Assembly: GCA_037446115.1 (NCBI GenBank)
Contig: JBBIJF010000031.1
Coordinates: 1-49,687 of the forward strand
DNA from: JANWXD01 sp037446115
GTDB lineage: Bacteria; Acidobacteriota; Terriglobia; Bryobacterales; Bryobacteraceae
DNA: 49,687 nt
Direction: 5' to 3'
Shown: in pieces, positions 38,271 to 46,624 of the stretch
Layout of the letters: every line of letters starts with the position of its first letter
Numbering within the stretch: position 1 is the first letter of the stretch
Program-made: the position numbers and the translations under genes
The notes under the pieces: model-generated
What the model saw: the letters and a program-made list of their open reading frames with translations, nothing else
The model's database searches: none
Told to the model about the DNA's origin: nothing

Positions 38271-39728
38271 CTAGCCTCCTTGCGCAATTACGATACTGAT
38301 TCTATCAATCAGGCGCCGCACTTCGGAAGTGTCCGCCGCGTGGTTGTTCACGAGAATGGAAAAGGCCAGCACCCGCCCGCCCGGTGTCTCGGCATACCCC
38401 GACAGAGCACTGCTCGAAGCCAAGGTTCCTGTTTTTGCCCGGATGTTGCGGCCTTCCGGAACATCCCGGAAGCGGTCCTCGAGCGTTCCGTCTTCGCCAC
38501 CCACCGGAAGCAGGCCGGTCCAGATCTCGCGGTACGGGCCGTTGTACATGAACACCAGCAGCTGTGTGACCGCGCGCGGCGTTACGAGGTTGCGACGGGA
38601 AAGACCGGAGCCGTCCTCCAGCCGGCAGGCGCGCTCCGGCAGGCCGACTTCACTCAGGAATCGCTGCATCTCTTCGACGGCGGCGCGACGTGTCCCCGCA
38701 CCGACGCAAACGCGCGCCACCGCGCGCAGCACCAGCTCAGCATGCAGGTTCTGGCTTTCCTTGTTGATGACCCGCAGAATTTCGACCAGCGCCGGAGAAA
38801 GCCGGCGTCCGAGCTCCACGGCCGGCCACATACGGGCACCCGGCGCGGAAGCATGGCCTGCCCGAGGGCGGCCTCGGATGAAGATTCCCCGCCGGGCAAG
38901 CGCCTCCGCCAAAACCGCCGCAGCATACCGTGCCGGATCGTCCACAGCCAGCGCGAAAGTCTGTCCCGGATCGCTGAGCCCGATCTGCCCAGAGATGTGG
39001 AGTTCTCGTGCCCCAGGCATCCGCTCGACAAGAACACGGCCTTCCGGCCGCTCCACGGTCTGCACCCGGTTGTGCACCACGTAATACTCGACGGCCGGGC
39101 GCAGAGATAGGAGCGCCGGTTGGCCGACTCCGGCCCCGGGCCGTACCGTGAGCCGGATCATATTGTCGTTGACCGTCAGGGCGCTCACGGGAGCGCCGTA
39201 GTCCCACAACGAATCGCCCTGGGTCCAGCCTGGCGCATAGGGCTCCCAGGGATACAGCGAATCGTCTCCGATGATGTCCCCATCAATCCGGCGAACGCCC
39301 CGAGCCGCGATCTGATCCGCCAGTTCTTCGATCGCTCGCAGCGGATCGCCACCGGCTGCCCTTTTTCGGTAAGGATACTCCCTCCCCGACAGTGAGGGAT
39401 CGCCGCCGCCTGAAAGCCAGAGACTCCCCTGAAGGCGGCCGGCCGGGTCCGGCTCCGCCTCCGCGCGCACGACCGTCTTGAAACGAAACTCCGGCCCCAA
39501 CCGCACCAGCGCTAGGGCAGTTGTAAAGAGCTTGGCGTTGGACGCCGGTACGAAGAGCTGATCCGCATTTTTCTCGTAAAGGGGCTCTCCCGTCGTCGCG
39601 TCCACGACGTGGATTCCCCAGAACGCAAGCCCTGCCGTAGCGGCGCCGCGGAGCACGGATTCAATTCGTTCTCCGAGCCCGGCTGCCAGCGCCGGCAGGG
39701 CCATCAACCACAAGAGCGCGGCGCGCAT
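38271..39728 (-). CDS. dacB: D-alanyl-D-alanine carboxypeptidase/endopeptidase (PBP4)
   Basis: ATG 39728 begins a 485-residue protein with a signal peptide (MRAALLWLMALPALAAG). The catalytic motifs are complete: SxxK in VPASNAKLFTTAL, SxN-like in EDGSGLSRRNLVTP and KTG in RAKTGTLASSSALSGY. PBP4 is a periplasmic class C enzyme that trims peptidoglycan peptides and opens cross-links during growth and recycling. The insertion between the first two motifs is of the usual size, so all domains are present. It is followed by the FmdB gene and is divergent from the 225-aa unknown gene, with 24 bases between starts. Confidence 0.95.
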   Translation of the reverse strand: MRAALLWLMALPALAAGLGERIESVLRGAATAGLAFWGIHVVDATTGEPLYEKNADQLFVPASNAKLFTTALALVRLGPEFRFKTVVRAEAEPDPAGRLQGSLWLSGGGDPSLSGREYPYRKRAAGGDPLRAIEELADQIAARGVRRIDGDIIGDDSLYPWEPYAPGWTQGDSLWDYGAPVSALTVNDNMIRLTVRPGAGVGQPALLSLRPAVEYYVVHNRVQTVERPEGRVLVERMPGARELHISGQIGLSDPGQTFALAVDDPARYAAAVLAEALARRGIFIRGRPRAGHASAPGARMWPAVELGRRLSPALVEILRVINKESQNLHAELVLRAVARVCVGAGTRRAAVEEMQRFLSEVGLPERACRLEDGSGLSRRNLVTPRAVTQLLVFMYNGPYREIWTGLLPVGGEDGTLEDRFRDVPEGRNIRAKTGTLASSSALSGYAETPGGRVLAFSILVNNHAADTSEVRRLIDRISIVIAQGG

Positions 39729-39752
39729 GCTGGGAGGGATTATACTCGAAGC

Positions 39753-40430
39753 GTGGCGTTGCGCCTCGCACTCGCAACTGGGGCTTTGTTGCTCGCCCAA
39801 GTCGCGCCCCTCGGAATCCGCCCCCGTTCGCGCCCCGAGGAGTACCCCGTTCACAAGCAGGCCGGCAACGCCGTCCTTGCCGCCGAATATCTTGTCAGGA
39901 GCTTTCAGGGGCGCGGCCAGAGTTTCCTCGCGCCGGACTACCTGGTCGTCGAGGTGGCGATCTTTCCGGCGCCCTTCCAGCGCATCAAGATCAACTCGGG
40001 GCAGTTTTCGCTCCGGATCAACGAAAGTAAACGGCCGCTGCTCCCGCAGCCACCGTTCATGGTGGCGGCCTCGTTGCGGTACGCCGACTGGGAACAGCGG
40101 CCCACCGTCGTCGCCGGAGCGGGCACCGGTTCCGGCGGCATCATCCTGGGACGTCCTCCTGCCTCTGAGCGTTTCCCTGGTGATCCCAGGCCCGGCCGCG
40201 AGCGGCTTCCAGCCCCTCCTCGGGCGCCGGAAGCCGGTGCGCCGGTCGAACGCCAAGAACCCGCGCGGGCCGATGAAGTCGTGGTCGAAACGGCACTGCC
40301 GGAAGGGGAGCACACCGGCCCCGTCAGCGGTCATCTCTACTTCCTGTTCAAGAAAAAGACCAAGTCGGTGCGGTCCGTGGAGTTGATCTGGAACGGGCCG
40401 GGAGGGCCGGTCAGCTTACGGCTGCTTTGA
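39753..40430 (+). CDS. Hypothetical exported protein, 225 aa
   Basis: The start is the GTG at 39753. The frame stays open upstream, but that part is a shadow of dacB. A hydrophobic N-terminus (LRLALATGALLLAQVAP) looks like a signal peptide. The body is beta-rich and proline-rich (RPPASERFPGDPRPGRERLP) without cysteine or catalytic motifs. A C-terminal segment GHLYFLFKKKTKSVRSVELI, ending in VSLRLL, may be a folded domain. No family is recognised. The last 20 bases overlap the convergent MFS gene. Confidence 0.7.
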   Translation: MALRLALATGALLLAQVAPLGIRPRSRPEEYPVHKQAGNAVLAAEYLVRSFQGRGQSFLAPDYLVVEVAIFPAPFQRIKINSGQFSLRINESKRPLLPQPPFMVAASLRYADWEQRPTVVAGAGTGSGGIILGRPPASERFPGDPRPGRERLPAPPRAPEAGAPVERQEPARADEVVVETALPEGEHTGPVSGHLYFLFKKKTKSVRSVELIWNGPGGPVSLRLL

Positions 40431-41601
40431 CTTGCGGTGCAGCGGTGAGGCGCGCCACCGCCCACAATACGATCAGCAATCCGAAGACTGCCAGCGAACC
40501 GACCAGGGGAAACAGCATCACGACGCGGATGCCCCAGTAGTGGGCATACACGCCGAGACTCCAGGGAGCCAGCAGAGCCCCGGTCAACGCCAGGGCGAAA
40601 ACGCCGCTGAAGAACCCGGGATGGTAATAGGGGAAAACATCTCTGAGCTTTTCCGCCACGAGCGGATAAATGGCCGCATAACTCAAGCCCACCAATATCA
40701 CGCCAGTCGCTGCTCCGAACCGGTTGTTGGTGAAGCTCAGGATCGCGCACCCGAAGACGGCTCCCACCGCGCCCACGAACAACAGCCGCGCGTGGCTGAC
40801 TGCGGGCAGCAACCACTGGACCAGGGCCCGGCCCGCAAGCAACGAGAACCAGTACAGCGCCAGGAGCTTGACGGATGCCGCGGGGCTGAGCCCCAACCGT
40901 TGTACTAGAAAGATAGGGAGCCAGCCTGCAACCGCCCATTCGTTGCCGAACTGCAAAAACAGGACGATTCCAAAGAGCAACGTTACCGGGCTGCGGAAAT
41001 CACTGAGTGCTTCCCGCCAGCCGCGTATGGCGGGCAAGGGTGGGGGACGAAAATCCGTGTTGGCGTATAAACCCGCGAGCAAACCCGGAATCACTGCCAT
41101 CAGCACCAGAATGCTGGGCACCGTGTAGACGTAAAACGTTCCCGCCACGAGAACGGCCGTCACCCAGCAGCCCAATCCGAAAAATGTGCCTGCCAAAGTC
41201 AGGGTGGCCGCGGGTTCGTGATGGTACAAGGGCAAGAGTGCGTGAAACAGTGCAGGGCTGATCAGGCCCACACTGGTCCCTAGCAGGAACACGCCGGCCG
41301 CGCGCCATAGCGCGCCGGCTGCAGGAGGAACCGCTGCCAGATAGAGCAGGGCAGCGCATGCCGCCAGCGAGCCGCCCACCAGCACGGCGCGAAGTCCCCG
41401 CCCTTCGAGCAGTCGGCGAACCACCCTCACCCCGACGAGAATTCCGGCGTTCATCGCCAGAAAGAAATTTCCGACAGTCAGGTAGCCCGGGTGGAGATGA
41501 TAACCCCAGGCCGGCAGGATCGCGCCCAGGAACGCCATGAGCACGCCGGCCAAGAAGAAGCCTGAGAGGATCTTCCGCGCGTAGGTGGCATTGAGCAGCA
41601 T
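40411..41601 (-). CDS. MFS family transporter
   Basis: This 396-residue protein has about 12 hydrophobic helices in two halves, the usual MFS size. A charged region after helix 2 (VRVVRRLLEGRGLRAVLVGG) is the standard cytoplasmic loop 2-3 signal, and a central loop (DFRPPPLPAIRGWREALSDF) separates the halves. The first half resembles sugar-porter-like or Fuc/Glc-type members. The substrate cannot be predicted. It stands alone on the minus strand between two convergent or divergent genes. Confidence 0.85.
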   Translation of the reverse strand: MLLNATYARKILSGFFLAGVLMAFLGAILPAWGYHLHPGYLTVGNFFLAMNAGILVGVRVVRRLLEGRGLRAVLVGGSLAACAALLYLAAVPPAAGALWRAAGVFLLGTSVGLISPALFHALLPLYHHEPAATLTLAGTFFGLGCWVTAVLVAGTFYVYTVPSILVLMAVIPGLLAGLYANTDFRPPPLPAIRGWREALSDFRSPVTLLFGIVLFLQFGNEWAVAGWLPIFLVQRLGLSPAASVKLLALYWFSLLAGRALVQWLLPAVSHARLLFVGAVGAVFGCAILSFTNNRFGAATGVILVGLSYAAIYPLVAEKLRDVFPYYHPGFFSGVFALALTGALLAPWSLGVYAHYWGIRVVMLFPLVGSLAVFGLLIVLWAVARLTAAPQVKAAVS

Positions 41602-41907
41602 GGTTTGAGCCTAGTTCCGGCTTCCGACAATGGCTTTAGCCTCCCCGTATTCTAGCGCGGCCGCAGCACGGCGATTTCGCAATGTGATAGAGCCCCGGCC
41701 CTCCTTTTATGAAAATCGGAAGGGCCGCAAGGCCTGGTCTTTACCCATGTGCAGGTTAGGTTTGGAACCCTCCGTGCAAAACTCGTTGGCGGGAATAGAG
41801 GTAGAGTCAGCTTTGGGGCGGTTGCCCCCCGCGCTAGGCCGCTACATGGCGGCTTTCTCTTTTTTCGGCCCGGTTGCTACACTGGGATTCTTCCGACTGC
41901 CGCACAC
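41602..41907. other. Intergenic region, no gene seen
   Basis: This is the 306-base gap between divergent genes. The right-hand hydrolase frame remains open through much of it, but without a start signal or recognisable sequence. It most likely holds the promoters of both neighbours. I see no clear hexamer pair. Confidence 0.5.
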
Positions 41908-42933
41908 GTGCTCGCTGTGTCTACCAGACTGTACGGCCGCTGGATAACCGATTGGGAAGCAAGGCTGGCCGCGCGGGATACGAACCGCATTGTCCGGCCG
42001 TTCGAGTGGGGTTTGGAGTGGCTGGACGGTGCCTGCCAGAACGAAGAGCCTGCCAAAGTGGTGCTCCGTTACGTTGCGCGTGCCCTGGAGGACTCCGACC
42101 GGTTTTTCTCCTATCAATCTCCGGCCGATTTCCGCCTGGAAGCCAATCATTTGACTTTTGCGAGCCCCGTGGCGTCCCCGTACCCTTGCAACAACCGGGT
42201 GCATGCGGATTTTTTCCCGGCCTCCCACAACCGGCGAGCCGTCCTCGTGCTGCCCCAGTGGAACGGAGACGCCAGAAGCCACGTGGGCTTGTGCAAGCTC
42301 TTAAACCGCTTCGGCCTGACGGCCCTCCGGCTGAGTCTGGCCTATCACGACCGCCGGATGCCCCCGCATCTCGAGCGAGCCGATTACCATGTCTCCAGCA
42401 ACATCGGGCGCACCATCCATGCCTGCCGGCAGTCGGTTGTGGACGCCCGCGCTTGCCTGGACTGGCTCGAAAGCCGGGGCTACGACCGCCTGGCGATTCT
42501 CGGCACGAGCTTGGGGTCGTGCATCGGCTTCATCGCCACGGCTCACGACGCCCGGGTTCGCGCGGGCGTGTTCAACCACGTCTCTATGTACTTCGGGGAT
42601 GTCGTCTGGACGGGTTTGTCTACAAGGCACGTTCGGGCGGGTCTGGAGTCGGCAGTTTCCCAGGACGAACTCCGAGAGTATTGGAAGGTGATCAGCCCGG
42701 CCGCCTACATGGACCGTTTGGTCGGCCGCGATCTAACGAGCCTGTTGATTTGGGCTCGCTACGACACCACCTTTCTTCCGGAGTATTCCCGGCAGGTCGT
42801 AGAAGCCTTTCGGCTCCGAGGTCTCAGATTCCGCGAGTTTCGTCTGCCCTGCGGGCATTACACTACCGGTTGTTTTCCGTTTAATTTGCTCGACGGCCTG
42901 GCGATGTGCCGGTTTCTGGCTGAGGTGCTGTGA
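41908..42933 (+). CDS. Alpha/beta-hydrolase family protein
   Basis: I start at the GTG at 41908 (341 residues); a second GTG lies at 41917. The frame extends further upstream, but that extension looks like spurious sequence. The hydrolase fold shows strands (RRAVLVLPQWNGDARSHVGL), the nucleophile elbow GTSLGS (GxSxG) in LAILGTSLGSCIGFIATAHD, a later acid region (LLIWARYDTTFLPEYS) and a histidine in LPCGHYTTGCFP. So a Ser-Asp-His triad is likely. The sequence before residue 120 (DWEARLAARDTNRIVRPFEW) is of a bacterial type often annotated as 'alpha/beta hydrolase family protein' of unknown role. No signal peptide is visible. Confidence 0.82.
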   Translation: MLAVSTRLYGRWITDWEARLAARDTNRIVRPFEWGLEWLDGACQNEEPAKVVLRYVARALEDSDRFFSYQSPADFRLEANHLTFASPVASPYPCNNRVHADFFPASHNRRAVLVLPQWNGDARSHVGLCKLLNRFGLTALRLSLAYHDRRMPPHLERADYHVSSNIGRTIHACRQSVVDARACLDWLESRGYDRLAILGTSLGSCIGFIATAHDARVRAGVFNHVSMYFGDVVWTGLSTRHVRAGLESAVSQDELREYWKVISPAAYMDRLVGRDLTSLLIWARYDTTFLPEYSRQVVEAFRLRGLRFREFRLPCGHYTTGCFPFNLLDGLAMCRFLAEVL

Positions 42934-42935
42934 GT

Positions 42936-42967
42936 GCTGCGGAGCCCGGTTTTCCGGGCTCCGCAGC
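42936..42967. terminator. Perfect 14-bp hairpin between convergent genes
   Basis: GCTGCGGAGCCCGG and CCGGGCTCCGCAGC enclose a TTTT loop. It stands between the hydrolase stop and the receptor stop and could end transcription from both sides, but no strong T-run follows on either strand. Confidence 0.65.
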
Positions 42968-42984
42968 GCCTTCTGGTACGGGAC

Positions 42985-45900
42985 TCAGAAGCTCAGCCGC
43001 AGGCCGAAGCGCAGCCTTCGCTCTGAGGGGGTTGCCAAGCCCGTGAGCGTGCTCGTGATCGAGGAGAAGTTGTTCAACGTCTGAATCGTCCCGTCCGGAT
43101 TCAGCCGCATCGAGGCGACGTTGGCCCCGGGGTTGGCGAACTTGGGCGTGTTGGTCAAGTTGAAGGCTTCGGCCTTGAACTCCATCTTGAACCGCTCGTT
43201 GAGCGAGAACGTGCGGAACAGGCTGAAGTCCAGGTTCCACATCCCGGGCCCGCGCATCGTGTTCCGCCCGGTCGTGCCGGGTCGGACACCGGTCGGCTGC
43301 CGGAAGGCCAGCGGGTCGAACCACATCTTATTGGGCCCGATCTCGCCGATGATCTTCACCTTTCCGGGCTTGACCTGGTCGGCGGTCTGGGACGTACCCG
43401 GCATGTTCAGCTCGGCTCCGGAAGCGCTCACCGTGAAGGGTGTGCCGCTATAAGCGCTGAAAAGCCCGTTGGTCTGCCAGCCCCGCAGCAACCAGGAAAC
43501 CGGACCCTCCTGCGCCCAAGTCTTGCCCGGGCCGAATGGGAGTTCATAGACAAAGCCCAGGGTGAACATGTGGGTGCGATCGTAGCCCGCCACAGCGCGG
43601 TTGCGCCGCAGCCACGGCCCCCAGTTCGTCAGCGGCATTCCGGCCCAGCCGTTATCGTCCGTCCAGTTGATGGTCTTTGACCACGTGTAGGCTCCCTTCA
43701 GGAACAGACCTCGGCTGAAGCGGCGATTTACTGCCGTCTGAAGTGCGTGGTAGTTCCCGCTGATCCAGCCGTCCCACATCAGAGCTGCGATCCGGCGGCC
43801 CTGGGTTGCCGCCAGCGGCCGGCCGGCGGGACCGCCACCCGGAGGCGCCGCATTGATGTCCAGGTCCGCCAACTGGTGGACGGTCTGCGTGCCGACGTAA
43901 GCGATGGATCCCACGATGTCCGAGGGCAGCTTCCGCTCAATCGTGAAGTTCCAGGACTGGATGTAACCGCGATTCAGTTCCCCGCCCCACGGACTCCGGG
44001 GCCCCATATCCACACTCGGGGGTAGCTCCAGGACTCCCCTGCTGACGTCGGGGAGCGGAATGGGAGGAATGCCGCGATCCAGAGTCGTGACGGGAGTGTA
44101 CGGGTTAGGCGCTGGGAATGTTGCGCCGATCGTGGCCGGATACAGACCGCGCAGCGGCCGCGAGAAGGGCAGCGGGTCGTAGGTGATCCCGTAGCCGCTC
44201 CGGATCACGGTGTTCTCGGTCAGCCGGTAAGCAAAGCCCACACGCGGAGCGAACAGCTTCTTGCTTACCGTGATCCCGACGTTGTCCGGGTTGCCGCCGA
44301 GCCGGCCCAGATAGACCAGGTTGGTGGCCGGATCCCAGCGCTCGATGCCACGGTCGCGCCGCGTGATCAGCGGGTAATACTCATAGCGAAGTCCCAGGTT
44401 CAGCGTGAGCTTTCGCGTGGCCTGCCACCGGTCCCGGATGTACCAGCCGAACTGCCACTCGCGATTGGTCATCTCGAAGAACTGAACGGCCTTCTGCATC
44501 GTGCTCGGCAAACCAAGCAGGAACGCCGCGTACTGATTGAGATAGTTGGCCGTATAGCCCCGGGTTCCCGTGATATCGCCGCCGAAGCCGATGTAGCCGC
44601 GCGGCCCGTTGCTGATCTCCGGCTGCCAGTGGTCGAGGTGATACCGCACCAGATCAAAGCCCCACCGCAGCTCGTGCGGGCCCGCGATCTTCGTCGTGTT
44701 GGTCGTGTAGGTGTAGGCGCGCTCGCGGCGGAACAGCGGCTGCCAGCCGTAGATGTTGCCCCAGTTGGTGAAACCGTGGTCAATGGTGGGCATGCCGCTG
44801 TAGCAGGCGCCGTTGGCGGCAGGCGGGCAGGCCTTCTTCACCTGCTCCGCACCGGCGGTGTAGCCCGTCACAACCGGATCGTTCGTGTTGGGGATGCCCC
44901 ATACCTCGGAGCCGATGTTCTTGCCGTGGTCCGGGCCCACCACGCTCTGGTCAAACTTGGTGAAGGCGAACGTGCTGTCCAGCACGAAGGTGGGCGACAG
45001 CGTCCAGGTGTGGCCGAAGGTCCAGATGTTGACGTTGGTGTCCCCCGTGCCGACCCCGGCCCGGCTCAGACCCGGCCCGCCTACCTCCCCCAAAGCAAAC
45101 TGCGAACTCACCGGCGCATCCATCCGGCTGTACTTGCCCCAGATCGCCAGCGCCGTCCGCGGGTTCCAGTTCACCTTCAGATCGTAGTTCTTCCGGTCCA
45201 GCTTCTCCGTCCCCGAGTTGAAATAGTTGTTCAGCGTCCCCTGCGACGTCCCCGGCAGGTTCGGCAGCGGCGCCTTCTCCTGGATCCGCCGGCTGATCGC
45301 GCTGATCCGGTCCGCCGGAATCCGGTTGCCCGCAAACGGCACCCGCCCGCTGCCGTCCGCATTCCCCGTCAGCGGATCGTAAATCGTCACCGGCAGCCCG
45401 CTGAAGTCTCCGGCGCGGATCCGCTCCGTTGGCACCGAAAACGGCGACGGCGAGATCCCCGAACGCTCCAGCGTCGTCTCCTGGCTGAAAAAGTAAAACA
45501 GCTTGTCCTTCACAATCGGCCCCCCGACCGTGCCCCCAAAGATGTTGAAAATCGACTTCGCCTTGCCGCGGTCGGGCGGAAGGAAGAAATTGCGCGCGTA
45601 CAGCCGCTGGTTGTCGTGGTAGTGGAACAGCGAGCCGTGCAGTTCGTTGGTGCCGCTCTTGGTGGCCACCGTGACGGCGGCGCCCCCCGCCATCCCCTGC
45701 TCGGCGTCGAAGGAGCCCGTGGTGATGCTCACCGTGTCAACGGACTCCACCGGCGGCACGTACACCATGTGGTGCGGCAGCCACACAAACACGTTCATGG
45801 CGCCATCCACCCGCGCGTTGTTCATGTTCCGCGCCGTGCCGTTGATGTTGGTGGTGAGGGCGCGCGCGGGGGTGTCCACCACCGCGTTCTGGAAGTTGGC

Positions 45901-46401
45901 CGGCGTGGCGCCCGGAACCAGATTGATCAGGCTCTGGAAGTTGCGGTAGTTGGCCAGCGGCAGATTGCTGATCTCGCGCGTGGTGATCTCGGCCCGCACA
46001 TCGGACTTGTCCGTCTGCAGCACCGCCGCCTCGGCCGCCACCGTGATCTGCTCCGTGACTGCACCAACCTCCAGTCTCACATCCACACGGGTTACTGCGT
46101 TGATAGTGACGCCGACGTTTTCGCGCGTCACGGTTCGAAAGCCCTTGGCTGAAACCCTCAGGTCATAACTGCCGGGCAGAACATTGACCAGCGAGTAACG
46201 CCCCGCCGGATCCGTAGTAGTCTCGCGAGTCAATCCGGTCTCGCGGCTCGTGATGGTCACCGTGGCGTTCGGCACTACTGCGTCGGTCTGATCCACCACC
46301 GTGCCCACGATCGAGCCGTAAAGGACTTGCGCGGAGGCCGCAGGACGGAAAAGACAAGCGACCACAACCGCAAGTACACCTGAGACCCAGAGTCTCTTCA
46401 T
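42985..46401 (-). CDS. TonB-dependent receptor, Oar-like, with carboxypeptidase-regulatory domain (copy 1)
   Basis: This 1,138-residue outer-membrane protein has an AGGAGGAG box directly before ATG 46401. After a signal peptide (SGVLAVVVACLFRPAASAQ) comes a CarboxypepD_reg-like domain (GTVVDQTDAVVPNATVTITS, DPAGRYSLVNVLPGSYDLRV), then the plug-like region (RVDGAMNVFVWLPHHMVYVP, VDTVSITTGSFDAEQGMAGG). A large beta-barrel follows and ends in RLRFGLRLSF, a C-terminal aromatic barrel signal. The family is strongly expanded in Acidobacteria and is thought to import or secrete large substrates with TonB. A promoter (TTGACA/GATAAA) lies upstream. A 1,070-bp segment (44984-46053) is identical to copy 2. 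Confidence 0.92.
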   Translation of the reverse strand: MKRLWVSGVLAVVVACLFRPAASAQVLYGSIVGTVVDQTDAVVPNATVTITSRETGLTRETTTDPAGRYSLVNVLPGSYDLRVSAKGFRTVTRENVGVTINAVTRVDVRLEVGAVTEQITVAAEAAVLQTDKSDVRAEITTREISNLPLANYRNFQSLINLVPGATPANFQNAVVDTPARALTTNINGTARNMNNARVDGAMNVFVWLPHHMVYVPPVESVDTVSITTGSFDAEQGMAGGAAVTVATKSGTNELHGSLFHYHDNQRLYARNFFLPPDRGKAKSIFNIFGGTVGGPIVKDKLFYFFSQETTLERSGISPSPFSVPTERIRAGDFSGLPVTIYDPLTGNADGSGRVPFAGNRIPADRISAISRRIQEKAPLPNLPGTSQGTLNNYFNSGTEKLDRKNYDLKVNWNPRTALAIWGKYSRMDAPVSSQFALGEVGGPGLSRAGVGTGDTNVNIWTFGHTWTLSPTFVLDSTFAFTKFDQSVVGPDHGKNIGSEVWGIPNTNDPVVTGYTAGAEQVKKACPPAANGACYSGMPTIDHGFTNWGNIYGWQPLFRRERAYTYTTNTTKIAGPHELRWGFDLVRYHLDHWQPEISNGPRGYIGFGGDITGTRGYTANYLNQYAAFLLGLPSTMQKAVQFFEMTNREWQFGWYIRDRWQATRKLTLNLGLRYEYYPLITRRDRGIERWDPATNLVYLGRLGGNPDNVGITVSKKLFAPRVGFAYRLTENTVIRSGYGITYDPLPFSRPLRGLYPATIGATFPAPNPYTPVTTLDRGIPPIPLPDVSRGVLELPPSVDMGPRSPWGGELNRGYIQSWNFTIERKLPSDIVGSIAYVGTQTVHQLADLDINAAPPGGGPAGRPLAATQGRRIAALMWDGWISGNYHALQTAVNRRFSRGLFLKGAYTWSKTINWTDDNGWAGMPLTNWGPWLRRNRAVAGYDRTHMFTLGFVYELPFGPGKTWAQEGPVSWLLRGWQTNGLFSAYSGTPFTVSASGAELNMPGTSQTADQVKPGKVKIIGEIGPNKMWFDPLAFRQPTGVRPGTTGRNTMRGPGMWNLDFSLFRTFSLNERFKMEFKAEAFNLTNTPKFANPGANVASMRLNPDGTIQTLNNFSSITSTLTGLATPSERRLRFGLRLSF
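44984..46053 (-). repeat. Segment identical to 48618-49687 (receptor copy 1)
   Basis: Over these 1,070 bp I find no difference from the second receptor. Just 3' of it the two genes become clearly different (about two thirds alike). The identity runs to the window edge on the other copy, so its true left limit in that gene is unknown. Confidence 0.9.
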
Positions 46402-46478
46402 CGTTCTCCTCCTCTCTGTGTTTTGCTAACCCCTGACAACTACGATGGCGAACCCGCTTGAATCGGGGCTCCAGGTCT

Positions 46479-46508
46479 TTTATCGCACCGCTCGGCTACA
46501 CTTGTCAA
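46479..46508 (-). promoter_or_regulatory. Promoter of receptor copy 1
   Basis: TTGACA (46503-46508) and GATAAA (46479-46484) are 18 bases apart on the minus strand, about 80 bases before the ATG at 46401. The rest of the 46402-46624 gap shows no gene. Confidence 0.5.
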
Positions 46509-46624
46509 GCCCCCGCCTGGAGAAAAGCGCGGCAACGAGCAACTCCCGCGAAGAGAGATAGTATGCTCGTATTAGTTGCGCCGGACGAACCGGCTATCCG
46601 CGGCCGAGGCTACGAAGCTCGTAG

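Noticed and set aside
39609..39752. Longer N-terminus for the 225-aa exported protein
   Set aside because: It would overlap dacB and place a signal-peptide-like stretch in the middle; the GTG at 39753 fits better.
44629..46152. A 507-codon plus-strand open frame
   Set aside because: It is antisense to the TonB-dependent receptor, arginine/valine rich with no motif and no start signal.
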